A DNA stretch of 64,000 nt from assembly GCA_947448415.1 (NCBI GenBank), contig CANFMT010000006.1, positions 1 to 64,000 of the forward strand. Reading direction: 5' to 3'. This document shows positions 1-8,412 of the stretch, one piece after another. A model generated the notes under the pieces. That model did no database searches and was not told the DNA's origin. It was given only the letters and a program-made list of their open reading frames with translations. The DNA is from Burkholderiaceae bacterium (GTDB taxonomy: Bacteria; Pseudomonadota; Gammaproteobacteria; Burkholderiales; Burkholderiaceae). How positions within the stretch are numbered: position 1 is the first letter of the stretch; every line of letters starts with the position of its first letter. A program made the translations under genes and the position numbers.

Positions 1-40
1 AGTTTTCCAGCTCTGCAGAAATAACCTGCTGATCCTTCAC
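1..40 (-). CDS. rimP: Ribosome maturation factor RimP, N-terminal start only (cut by window edge)
   Basis: Reading leftward from a GTG at 38-40, the frame gives VKDQQVISAELEN (first residue Met in the protein) and runs off the window start. An AAGGGG Shine-Dalgarno lies 5 bases before the GTG. The ATG at 51-53 is in another frame. RimP assists 30S subunit maturation, and a short N-terminal helix of this kind followed by a GLELV-like segment is typical of the family. The position just downstream of scpB-rluB agrees with the order I recall for related betaproteobacteria. Only 13 codons are visible, so the call is tentative. Confidence 0.45.
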   Translation of the reverse strand, partial: MKDQQVISAELEN

Positions 41-63
41 GACACCCCTTCATACCAAAATGG

Positions 64-90
64 CAAAAAAAAATGGGCTTCAAAGCCCAT
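64..90 (-). terminator. Rho-independent terminator behind rluB
   Basis: On the minus strand the stem ATGGGC/GCCCAT (extendable to 8 bp) at 73-90 is followed directly by a run of nine T. It lies between the end of rluB and the start of rimP. Confidence 0.8.
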
Positions 91-213
91 ATTCTCGAAA
101 TTCAGAACAGGCCGACTTACGTTGATCGCAACATCAGTCGGTAACTACTTAAAACAACAAAACTCTGTTGTAAGACCAAAATTATAGCCTATTTGGAAGA
201 AAACTGATACAAA
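91..213 (-). other. Structured 3' region of rluB with two further inverted repeats
   Basis: Between the rluB stop and the terminator there is an inverted repeat CCGACT (112-117) / AGTCGG (136-141) with an inner GTTG/CAAC pair (121-124/129-132). A second repeat is ACAACA (154-159) / TGTTGT (166-171). No ORF is evident. It may be an rluB 3' UTR or a small RNA that ends at the terminator at 64-90. Confidence 0.35.
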
Positions 214-1983
214 TCAGAAGCTTTCGCCCGGATTGCGCGGTTTTCTGGGCCCCTTATTGAAAGGTTTGCGCCCTTTTGGTGCCCCTCGTTTAGGGCCGTT
301 TCCTGGGCTTTGGGGGTTGCCAGTCACAAAAGCAGACTGCCCGTGGTGAACTTTGCTGCCTTTACTGCGGTTTTGGCCCTGGCCACCACCTTGTCCGCCC
401 TGACCACCTTGACCGGGTCTGCCGCCTTGAGTACGACCCCGGAAAGGACCGCGCCCTTCGCTAGATCCACCGCCACCGCCCGGTTTACCGCCTCTTCCCT
501 GATGCGTCAGCCCATTATGGCCACTAGCAAGAGTTAAAGCATCACGAGAGCCCCAGTAAGAAACCGAGGTTTGCATTGGATCGGGTTGGAAATCTTCCCC
601 CATAGGGCGACGATCACGATTATTTGGATTGGAGTTAGGACTGCGACCCTTATCTTGCGGCTGTGGCATTTTCAAGCCGGCAGATTTCATCAAGTTATAG
701 ATGCCACCGGCCTCAATTTCTTCCCATTTGCCGCGTCTCAAGCGCGGAGGTAATAAGAAAATGCCGTAACGAGTACGAATTAAGCGAGATACCGTATGAC
801 CAACTGCTTCAAACATACGGCGCACTTCGCGATTACGGCCTTCACTTAATGCAACGTGGTACCAGCGGTTAGCACCTTCACCGCCACCCATCGCTAAACG
901 CAAGAATTTTGCTTGGCCATCATCAAGCGTAATGCCGCTCTTTAATAGCGCAGTATTTTCTTGACTCAAGTCGCCCAAGATGCGCACGGCGTATTCACGC
1001 TCAACACCATAACGTGGATGCATCAAACGATTTGCTAACTCACCAGAAGTAGTGAATAACAAAAGACCTTCAGTATTAAAGTCCAAGCGACCTACTGCGA
1101 TCCAACGCCCTTGACGCGGCTTGGGCAAACGATCAAATACAGTTGGGCGACCTTCAGGATCAGACTGGCTCACGATCTCGCCAGCAGGCTTGTGATACAT
1201 AATGACACGCGGCGGCTTAGTCTGAATCTTGCGATGAACTGGTTTGCCATTGATGCGCACTTGATCTGTTGGTCCAATACGTTGGCCAATGTGCGCAGGC
1301 AATCCATTAACAGATACGCGCCCTTGAATAATCAAGTCTTCCATATCGCGACGAGATCCCATACCGACATCAGCCAATACCTTATGTAACTTAACGGTAT
1401 CTTCGTCATCAGCATCATCATCTAAACCATCAAGGTCAGACCAAACTTCATCACGCAAACTGAGTGGTAAATCATCTACGTTCGCAAATTGCAAACTACT
1501 CATCTCTTCTTCTGTTGGCGCATCAGAATCTTCGTCTTCACGTGAACGTTGAGCACGTTGTGCGCGACGTTCAGCAGCAGTTTGATGGGAGATTTCACTC
1601 TCATTCACACCATCAGGATTTTTAACTTCTTCAATCTCAGGCGCATCTAAAGCGGCATCAAACTCGCCAGATACCACCGAAGCAAACAATGCTTCACTTT
1701 CCGCTGCATTGGGGGCTAATTTGGAGGCTTGATTACTGCCACCTTCACGCGGGCCATTGGTATCACCGCCTTCACGGCGTGACCGGTCTTTATTAAAAGG
1801 CCGCTTCTTATTAAACGGATGCTTGCCGGTACCCTGGCGACGCGGACGACGATCGCCCCGCTCACCGCGTTCACCACCCTCAGTTTTAGGACCATCAGAG
1901 TTCGATGGCGCAGCGTCTGCATTAGATGGGGTTGCCGATGGATTGACTACCGGAGATGAATCGTTTTCGTTAGAGCTTGTCAT
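214..1983 (-). CDS. rluB: 23S rRNA pseudouridine synthase RluB with long disordered tails
   Basis: The protein (589 aa) isomerises a uridine of 23S rRNA (U2605 in E. coli) to pseudouridine. Residues 1-195 are low-complexity, rich in Arg, Gly and acidic residues. An S4 RNA-binding domain starts near residue 198 ([18 protein letters not shown]). The catalytic domain follows, with motif [13 protein letters not shown] and catalytic Asp near residue 301. The last ~130 residues are Gly/Arg/Lys-rich and look like a flexible RNA-binding tail. The family core is about 290 aa, so both tails are additions, as is common in Burkholderiales. The start lies 6 bases after the scpB stop, so the two are co-transcribed. 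Confidence 0.93.
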   Translation of the reverse strand: MTSSNENDSSPVVNPSATPSNADAAPSNSDGPKTEGGERGERGDRRPRRQGTGKHPFNKKRPFNKDRSRREGGDTNGPREGGSNQASKLAPNAAESEALFASVVSGEFDAALDAPEIEEVKNPDGVNESEISHQTAAERRAQRAQRSREDEDSDAPTEEEMSSLQFANVDDLPLSLRDEVWSDLDGLDDDADDEDTVKLHKVLADVGMGSRRDMEDLIIQGRVSVNGLPAHIGQRIGPTDQVRINGKPVHRKIQTKPPRVIMYHKPAGEIVSQSDPEGRPTVFDRLPKPRQGRWIAVGRLDFNTEGLLLFTTSGELANRLMHPRYGVEREYAVRILGDLSQENTALLKSGITLDDGQAKFLRLAMGGGEGANRWYHVALSEGRNREVRRMFEAVGHTVSRLIRTRYGIFLLPPRLRRGKWEEIEAGGIYNLMKSAGLKMPQPQDKGRSPNSNPNNRDRRPMGEDFQPDPMQTSVSYWGSRDALTLASGHNGLTHQGRGGKPGGGGGSSEGRGPFRGRTQGGRPGQGGQGGQGGGQGQNRSKGSKVHHGQSAFVTGNPQSPGNGPKRGAPKGRKPFNKGPRKPRNPGESF

Positions 1984-1989
1984 TAATAA

Positions 1990-2757
1990 TTATTTTATTT
2001 GGTCTGGATTGTCTTCAGACTCAGGGGTAACTTCTTCGGATGCTTCTTTTGCTGTGTCTTCTACTGTGTCTTCTACTATTTCTGCCGCTATTTCTTCAGT
2101 TGTTTCGTCTAGCGTAACTTCTAAGGCCTCAACTTCATCCTCAATGACTACTTCTTGCGCTTCAGCATCGATGATCACCGTCTCTACTGTGGCCGATGGA
2201 TCAAACTCCATTACCGCTTGACCTAATTGTTCTGCAGCAGCCATTGGCGCTGCATCTTCTAAGATCGGTAAGCTCTGTAAATTCGTGAGACTAAGATCAT
2301 CCAAAAATTGTTTAGTGGTTGCGTATAAACCTGGACGCCCAACCGTTTCTTTGTGACCAATCACCTCTACCCAGCCACGATCCTCTAATTGCTTCATGAC
2401 GTTACTGCTTACCGCTACGCCACGTATCTCCTCGATCTCACCACGGGTTACTGGCTGACGATAAGCGATGATAGCCAAAGTCTCCATCACGGCACGAGAA
2501 TATTTCGGCGGCTTTTCTGGAGTCAAACGATCAAGATACTCGCGCATTGAAAGGCGGCTCTGAAAACGCCAACCAGTAGCAATGTGCACCAACTCCATCC
2601 CTTTATCGTCCCAAGAGCGCTGCAACTCAACTAATGCTTCATCAATATCAGCAGTAGTGATGTCTTCAACAAATAAACGAGAGATATCGGCAACGGTGAG
2701 TGGCTCCTGTGCACATAGGAGGGCTGTTTCAATTACGCGCTTATTGTGATCGTCCAT
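1990..2757 (-). CDS. scpB: Segregation and condensation protein B
   Basis: ScpB (255 aa) binds ScpA and SMC in the chromosome-condensing complex. The winged-helix pair characteristic of the family is visible in residues 1-165, with the motif [20 protein letters not shown] followed by EEIRGV and the second wing GRPGLYATT. The C-terminal ~85 residues are a very acidic tail (Glu/Asp/Val/Thr) and are probably disordered. It is first in an operon with rluB. An inverted repeat ATCAGGA/TCCTGAT at 2770-2787 lies just upstream of the start; its role is unknown. Confidence 0.93.
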   Translation of the reverse strand: MDDHNKRVIETALLCAQEPLTVADISRLFVEDITTADIDEALVELQRSWDDKGMELVHIATGWRFQSRLSMREYLDRLTPEKPPKYSRAVMETLAIIAYRQPVTRGEIEEIRGVAVSSNVMKQLEDRGWVEVIGHKETVGRPGLYATTKQFLDDLSLTNLQSLPILEDAAPMAAAEQLGQAVMEFDPSATVETVIIDAEAQEVVIEDEVEALEVTLDETTEEIAAEIVEDTVEDTAKEASEEVTPESEDNPDQIK

Positions 2758-2945
2758 AAAATTCGGGCTATCAGGAGCAATCCTGATTAGGCTTTAAAAA
2801 ATGTATTTAGTAATGGGTTTTGGTGTTCTCTAGCTACTACGGACAATCCATCTCATCAGTTCTTATTGGGATATGCCCGCGCTGAAACGAAGTCCTTTTC
2901 GTTCACCTTGCATCCATTATAAGGTAGGCTCAATACAATAGCCAC

Positions 2946-3869
2946 ATGCATAAAAATTCCTCAAAATCCCCTTTTCCATTGCTTAATGCCCCAAACTCCA
3001 TTGAGCGGCGCAGACTCCTGGGTCTGGGCATTGGCGTGAGCGCCCTCATCGGGGGTGCAAGTCTGAGCTCATGCAGCCTAGTTGGTAATAAAAAACCGGT
3101 GCTAGGCTTGGTTTTGGGAGCCGGAGCAGCACGAGGCTTCGCACATGTTGGGGTCATTAAGGCGCTAGAGGCACAGGGAATCAAACCCGATATTGTTGTT
3201 GGCAGTAGCGCTGGCAGTGTTATTGCTGCCCTTTTGGCCTCGGGGGCTACCGGCAATGACCTCAATCGCCTAGCTTTAAATCTAGATGAGGCCACCATCG
3301 CAGATTGGGGCCTACCTTTTGCAGGTCGCTTTGGGGGACTTATTAAGGGCGATGCCCTCCAAACCATGGTCAATCGCGAAGTACAAAACAAAACCATTGA
3401 ACAAATGCGCATCCCTTTGGGAATTGTTGCAACAGAATTGCAATCCGGAAAAGGTGTTCTATTTAGAACGGGCAACACTGGCTTAGCAGTAAGGGCATCT
3501 TGTAGTGTGCCAGGCGTATTTCAGCCTGCGGTCATTAACGGCAAAGACTATGTCGATGGTGGATTAGTGGCGCCAGTACCCGTGAGCTACGCAAGACAAA
3601 TGGGGGCAACCCTTGTGATTGCGGTAAATATTTCTTCAGAACCAGTTCATCAGGATGCAAGCGGAACCTTTGGCGTCTTACAGCAAACTATCTCGATCAT
3701 GCAGCGAAGTATTAATCAGCATGAACTAAAAAGTGCCGACATTGTGATTCAGCCTCTCTTAAAGCAAATGAGTGGCGGTGATTTTAAATCCAGAAATGCT
3801 GCTATTTTGGCTGGCGAAGTTGCCGCACAAGAGCAAATGGGATTGATTAAGGAAAGGCTGAAAAGCTAG
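2946..3869 (+). CDS. Patatin-like phospholipase (RssA type), predicted lipoprotein
   Basis: The protein (307 aa) is a predicted serine lipid acyl hydrolase. After an N-terminal arginine cluster (ERRRLLGLG, residues 20-28) and a hydrophobic stretch comes a lipobox-like LSSC ending at Cys43, so it is probably a Tat- or Sec-exported lipoprotein. The patatin signature is complete. It has the oxyanion glycine-rich loop GAGAARG (59-65), the nucleophile motif GSSAG with Ser88, and the DGG motif with Asp204 completing the Ser-Asp dyad. No convincing Shine-Dalgarno precedes the ATG, so the exact start is uncertain. It stands alone, divergent from scpB. Confidence 0.88.
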   Translation: MHKNSSKSPFPLLNAPNSIERRRLLGLGIGVSALIGGASLSSCSLVGNKKPVLGLVLGAGAARGFAHVGVIKALEAQGIKPDIVVGSSAGSVIAALLASGATGNDLNRLALNLDEATIADWGLPFAGRFGGLIKGDALQTMVNREVQNKTIEQMRIPLGIVATELQSGKGVLFRTGNTGLAVRASCSVPGVFQPAVINGKDYVDGGLVAPVPVSYARQMGATLVIAVNISSEPVHQDASGTFGVLQQTISIMQRSINQHELKSADIVIQPLLKQMSGGDFKSRNAAILAGEVAAQEQMGLIKERLKS

Positions 3870-3895
3870 TAGCTATAAGGCTGTACAGCAACCGC

Positions 3896-4543
3896 TTAAA
3901 GGCTGCGTGACTTACGCTTTAGATTTTTTACTTCATTCAGAAGTTCTTGGCGTTCTGAGTCGTTAAGATTGTCGCTACCATCTAAACGGCGCGCACCATC
4001 AAAACGTTTGTCCCAATAGAGACTTCCAAGATCATCCACTCGAACATTGGTACCTTTAGAAGGCGAGTGAATAAATTTGTTATCTCCCACGTAAATGCCG
4101 ACATGAGAAAAAGTTAAGCGCATCGTATTAAAAAATACTAAATCACCTGGTTGCAACTCTTCTCGAGTGATAGGCTTACCAACGCGACTCATTTGAGTGG
4201 ATTTGCGCGGCAATAAAAATCCCAGTTTTTCTTTAAATACATAGCCAACAAAACTGCTGCCATCCAAGCCTGACTGAGGTAATTCCGCATCCCAACGATA
4301 ACGAACACCAATAACCTCCATGGCGCGGTTAATCAACTCATCTGACTTTCCAGTAACGGTGTCAGCCAAACGATCTGAAACACGTGCAATGTAAGACCTA
4401 CCTGCTTGGAACATGCTTTCTTTGGGAACGGCAGCATCTGCAGATGCCTCGACTACTGGGTCGGCAGCGAGGACAGACGCGCAAACGAAAGCGCTCAGAC
4501 CAAAGCCCAAGAGTTTTGAAAGCAGTATTGTTTTCAATGACAT
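3896..4543 (-). CDS. NlpC/P60-fold secreted protein lacking the catalytic cysteine
   Basis: The protein (215 aa) has a Sec signal peptide (residues 1-26, cleavage after VLAA) and an NlpC/P60 domain from about residue 70. Active family members are cysteine endopeptidases that cut peptidoglycan stem peptides and carry a D-C-S-G-F-V motif. Here the motif reads GLDGSSFVGYVF, so Gly95 (codon GGC) replaces the nucleophile Cys. The catalytic His (FSHVGIYVG, His147), the third polar residue region (FIHSPS) and the structural motif LQPGDLVFF remain. It is therefore probably a non-catalytic cell-wall binder or regulator. It lies 136 bp after the yej-like operon. An AT-rich palindrome at 4614-4630 is in the upstream gap. 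Confidence 0.85.
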   Translation of the reverse strand: MSLKTILLSKLLGFGLSAFVCASVLAADPVVEASADAAVPKESMFQAGRSYIARVSDRLADTVTGKSDELINRAMEVIGVRYRWDAELPQSGLDGSSFVGYVFKEKLGFLLPRKSTQMSRVGKPITREELQPGDLVFFNTMRLTFSHVGIYVGDNKFIHSPSKGTNVRVDDLGSLYWDKRFDGARRLDGSDNLNDSERQELLNEVKNLKRKSRSL

Positions 4544-4679
4544 TTATTCAGTTTAACAAAGAACTTCTAATTAACCAAATGATGGATTAACTCTTAAGTC
4601 ATTGTTTATAATAGATTATTTTTAATAATCAGTAACTAATGCACCAATTTGGACCATTCACAGGGCCTTGTGTCAATAC

Positions 4680-6317
4680 CTAAGTTAATTCAGCGGCTGT
4701 AAAAAGCTCTTTTGTGTAGGTCTGCCTAGGATGCTTAATAAGGGTTTCGGTGTCGCCAAACTCGATCACCCTGCCGCCTTTGAGCACCATCACCTCATGG
4801 GACATTGCTCGGATAACCGCCAAATCATGGCTAATCATCAAATAGGCTAAGTTGTATTTTTTCTGTAACTCAGTCAACAAAGCGAGTACCTGCTTTTGGA
4901 TAGAAACATCTAGAGCAGAGGTGGGCTCATCTAACACCAAAATTTGTGGGCGCAAGATTAAAGCGCGCGCAATTGCAATGCGCTGACGCTGACCACCTGA
5001 AAACTCATGTGGGTAGCGTAGCAGCGCAGAGCGATCAAGCCCAACTTCTTTGAGCATATCCACGACACGAGACTCACGCTCAGATGCGGTCAGCTTTGGA
5101 AAGTGCACATCCAAGCCTTCAGAAACAATTTGGAATACATTCATTCGTGGTGACAGTGATCCGAAAGGATCTTGAAAGATCACTTGCAGACTTGAGCGCA
5201 TCGCCCTTCTATCGGCAGGCTTAAGCTTTTGCCAATCATTACCCAGTACATCCACCTCACCAGAGACTTCCGCGGCTGAGTCACCCAACAAACCAAGCAC
5301 CGCCATCCCTAATGTTGTCTTGCCTGAGCCGGACTCACCAATCACGCCAATGGTTTGACCCTGCTTCAAGCTAAAGCTTACTTTTTTCAGAACCTTATGT
5401 GGCGGTGCTTTTTTAAACCAAGAGACTGATTCTGAACTTGGGTAAGCTACTGATAACTCTTCTGTTTTTAGTAGAACTGGTGCCAAAGGCATTAATGGCG
5501 CCAAGTCACGGACTGGCTCACTATTGACTAAAGCACGGGTATAGGGATCTACAGGGTGTCCAAAGACTTGTTTCGTAGTACCTGACTCCATCAAATTTCC
5601 TTGATTGAGCACAGCTACACGTTGCGCAAAATGCTTCACTAAATTAAGGTCATGAGTAATTAAGAGGATACCCATTCCACCATCGCCCTTAGATTCCTCT
5701 TGTAACTCTTTTAGCAAATCTAATATTTGCAAACGCAAACTCACATCTAATGCTGTAGTTGGCTCGTCAGCAATCAGAAGGCGTGGTTTACAGGCTAATG
5801 CCATTGCAATCATGGCGCGCTGCCTCTGGCCTCCAGAGAGTTGATGTGGATAAGAATAGAAACGGCGCTCAGGCTCCGGAATACCAGTCTTTCTGAGTAA
5901 ATCAATGGCAGCATCTATGGAGTCCGCCTTAGAAATCAAAGGTTGATAGATTTGAACTGCTTCAATAATTTGATTGCCTATAGTGAACAATGGGTTCAAC
6001 GCTGTCATGGGCTCCTGAAACACCATAGCGATTTCTCGCCCACGAATTTCCCGAATATCCTCTATCGGCATAGATAGCAAATCTAGCGTACCTTTGCCAT
6101 CCTTTTTTTCCCAGAGAATCTTGCCAGATACCTTGGCTCCTTCAGGCTCTAGTCGCAATGGCGCTAATGCAGTCAAGGTTTTACCTGAACCAGACTCACC
6201 CACTAAGGCAACACGTTCGCCAATACCGATCTCTAGATCAAGGTGCTTCACAGCAAACTTCTCGCGACGTCCTGATCCAAAAGAAATACAGAGGTCTTCA
6301 TATCGCAGCAAACTCAT
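4680..6317 (-). CDS. yejF: Peptide/oligopeptide ABC transporter, fused double ATPase (YejF type)
   Basis: The protein (545 aa) contains two complete ABC ATPase domains, as YejF does. Domain 1 has Walker A GESGSGKT near residue 38 and signature LSGGQRQR. Domain 2 has Walker A GESGSGKT near residue 330 and signature FSGGQRQR. Both Walker B motifs (LLIADEPTTALD, LVLDEPTSALD) are intact. It powers the YejBE channel on the cytoplasmic face. Its start overlaps the end of yejE by 4 bases. The operon yejA-yejB-yejE-yejF resembles the E. coli importer for peptides, including microcin C; the true substrate here is unknown. Confidence 0.92.
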   Translation of the reverse strand: MSLLRYEDLCISFGSGRREKFAVKHLDLEIGIGERVALVGESGSGKTLTALAPLRLEPEGAKVSGKILWEKKDGKGTLDLLSMPIEDIREIRGREIAMVFQEPMTALNPLFTIGNQIIEAVQIYQPLISKADSIDAAIDLLRKTGIPEPERRFYSYPHQLSGGQRQRAMIAMALACKPRLLIADEPTTALDVSLRLQILDLLKELQEESKGDGGMGILLITHDLNLVKHFAQRVAVLNQGNLMESGTTKQVFGHPVDPYTRALVNSEPVRDLAPLMPLAPVLLKTEELSVAYPSSESVSWFKKAPPHKVLKKVSFSLKQGQTIGVIGESGSGKTTLGMAVLGLLGDSAAEVSGEVDVLGNDWQKLKPADRRAMRSSLQVIFQDPFGSLSPRMNVFQIVSEGLDVHFPKLTASERESRVVDMLKEVGLDRSALLRYPHEFSGGQRQRIAIARALILRPQILVLDEPTSALDVSIQKQVLALLTELQKKYNLAYLMISHDLAVIRAMSHEVMVLKGGRVIEFGDTETLIKHPRQTYTKELFTAAELT

Positions 6318-7339
6318 GGTCGCCCTCCACTCATGATGTCAGCCTTACGAGAATCAAAAGCATTGCGTAATGCCTCACCCATAAAAGTTAAAAGCAGCAA
6401 AGTGGCAACCAACACTACAAAGGTTGATAAAGATATCCACCATGCATCTAAGTTGCTTTTCCCTTGAGAAAGAAGCTCGCCCAAGCTAGGTGTCCCAGGA
6501 GGAACGCCTAAACCTAAAAAGTCGAGGCTTGTTAAAGACAGGATGGCTGCACTCATACGAAATGGCAAAAAGGTAATTACCGGGGTCAAACTATTAGGCA
6601 AAATATGACGCCACATAATTTGCACATTCGTAAGGCCCAATGCTCTTGCCGCACGCACATACTCTAAGGCGCGATTACGGAAAAATTCCGCGCGAACGTA
6701 ATCTGATAATCCCATCCAGCCAAAGGCGGCTAATAAGATAATCAACAAAGAAACGCTGGGATTAAAGATTGAAGCAAAAATAATCAGCAAATACAGCTCT
6801 GGCATAGCTGACCAGATTTCAATCAGGCGTTGTGAGATGAGGTCAAACTTGCCACCAAAAAATCCCATTAAGGATCCAGTAATAATACCCACGCTAACGC
6901 CAACAATTGTCAGCGCTAAACCAAAGAGAATGGATAGACGAAAGCCATAAATTAAGCGCGCTAGGACATCGCGACCACGATCGTCGGTGCCCAACCAGTT
7001 TTCCCATGAAGGTGGCGCCGGATTTGGCACCTTAGAAAAGTAATTAAGAGTTTCGTAACTGTAGTGAATCGGCGGATAGATTGCCCAATTGCCATTACTA
7101 GTAATGTTGTGACGAATATCAGGATCTAAAAAATCAGTCGGGGTTGCAAAGTCACCACCAAAAACAGTTTCGGGTTGGCTCTTCACAATCGGAAAATAAA
7201 AATGTCCTTCATAACGAACCACTAAAGGCTTGTCATTAGCAATCAATTCTGCGCACATTGATAGACCGAATAGCACTAGGAAGATCCATAGACTTATATA
7301 GCCCATACGACTATTTTTAAAGCGCAGCCAACGACTCAT
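6314..7339 (-). CDS. yejE: Peptide ABC transporter permease (YejE type)
   Basis: This inner-membrane permease of the DppC/OppC class has about 341 aa. The start chosen is the ATG at 7339 because a strong GGAGGGGG ribosome site lies just before it and it overlaps the yejB stop as ATGA. A longer reading frame upstream lacks such support. One N-terminal helix (ISLWIFLVLFGLSMCAELIA) is followed by a periplasmic loop and the BPD transmembrane domain. The EAA loop is recognisable as EYVRAARALGLTNVQIMWRH. It pairs with YejB and YejF. Confidence 0.92.
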   Translation of the reverse strand: MSRWLRFKNSRMGYISLWIFLVLFGLSMCAELIANDKPLVVRYEGHFYFPIVKSQPETVFGGDFATPTDFLDPDIRHNITSNGNWAIYPPIHYSYETLNYFSKVPNPAPPSWENWLGTDDRGRDVLARLIYGFRLSILFGLALTIVGVSVGIITGSLMGFFGGKFDLISQRLIEIWSAMPELYLLIIFASIFNPSVSLLIILLAAFGWMGLSDYVRAEFFRNRALEYVRAARALGLTNVQIMWRHILPNSLTPVITFLPFRMSAAILSLTSLDFLGLGVPPGTPSLGELLSQGKSNLDAWWISLSTFVVLVATLLLLTFMGEALRNAFDSRKADIMSGGRP

Positions 7340-8412
7340 GATCCCCCTCCAGCGCCAAACTGAATGCGTGGGTCTACATAGACGTAGCAAAGATCAGAAA
7401 TTAACTTCGTAAATAAGCCAATCAAAGTAAATAGGTACAAGGTGCCAAAGACTACCGGGTAATCACGACGCATGACGGACTCGTAAGATAACAATCCGAG
7501 GCCATCCAAAGAGAATAAAGTCTCGATCAATAGCGAGCCAGTGAAAAATGCACCGATAAACGCAGCGGGAAAACCAGTTACCAGAGGCAAGAGTGCGTTA
7601 CGGAAAACATGCTTCCACAGCACTTGCTTTTCAGTAAGTCCTTTTGCACGCGCAGTCAAAACATACTGCTTACGAATCTCTTCCAAAAAAGAATTCTTCG
7701 TAAGCATGGTGACTACCGCAAAACTACCCAGTACGGATGCAGTGATAGGTAAAACTAGATGCCATAAATAATCGGTGACCTTACCAATCAGGCTAAGGTC
7801 ACTCCAGTTATCCGATGTAAGACCTCGGAGCGGGAATATCTGCAAGAAACTGCCACCCCCAAAGACCACCAGCAACAATACGCCCAGCACAAAGCCAGGA
7901 ATCGCATAGCCTACCAAAATCATGCTGCTAGTAATAGCGTCAAAGCGTGTACCATCGCGCACCGCTTTAGCAATGCCAAGCGGGATCGATACCAAATAGG
8001 TAATGAAAAAGGTCCATAGGCCAATACTGATAGACACAGGCAACTTAGAAACTACCAAACTCCATACGCTTTCATGCTGGTAATAGCTTTGACCTAAATC
8101 GAATCGCGCAAAACGTCCTAACATCATGAAATAGCGTTCAAGTGGCGGCTTATCAAATCCATACAGCGCCTTCACTTCCTCTAATCGCTGAGCATCGACA
8201 CCTTGACGACCACGATATGTCGAACCAGACCCAGAAGACTCAGAGCCGCCAGTTGCAGCGCTGCCCTTTCCTTTTAATTCGAGCACCATTTGCTCTACCG
8301 GCCCGCCCGGCACAAATTGCACGACTGCAAATGTGAGAGTGAGCACGCCCAAGATAGTTGGAATCATCAAGAGCAAACGTTTGAAGATATAGGCGCGCAT
8401 TTGACCTTGCAT
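7336..8412 (-). CDS. yejB: Peptide ABC transporter permease (YejB type)
   Basis: The DppB/OppB-class permease (358 aa) starts with the typical first helix (FKRLLLMIPTILGVLTLTF) and has an EAA loop YVLTARAKGLTEKQVLWKH. A Ser/Gly-rich linker at about residues 51-63 sits in the first periplasmic loop, as in YejB proteins. The start overlaps the yejA stop (TAATG). A second ATG four codons on (MRAYIF) is also possible. Confidence 0.92.
   Translation of the reverse strand: MQGQMRAYIFKRLLLMIPTILGVLTLTFAVVQFVPGGPVEQMVLELKGKGSAATGGSESSGSGSTYRGRQGVDAQRLEEVKALYGFDKPPLERYFMMLGRFARFDLGQSYYQHESVWSLVVSKLPVSISIGLWTFFITYLVSIPLGIAKAVRDGTRFDAITSSMILVGYAIPGFVLGVLLLVVFGGGSFLQIFPLRGLTSDNWSDLSLIGKVTDYLWHLVLPITASVLGSFAVVTMLTKNSFLEEIRKQYVLTARAKGLTEKQVLWKHVFRNALLPLVTGFPAAFIGAFFTGSLLIETLFSLDGLGLLSYESVMRRDYPVVFGTLYLFTLIGLFTKLISDLCYVYVDPRIQFGAGGGS

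Noticed and set aside
2770..2787. ATCAGGA/TCCTGAT hairpin before scpB considered as a terminator or riboswitch.
   Set aside because: No T-run, no known riboswitch core; it is mentioned only in the scpB entry.
2930..3478. A 182-codon minus-strand frame across the patatin gene.
   Set aside because: The plus frame carries all patatin motifs, so the minus frame is a shadow.
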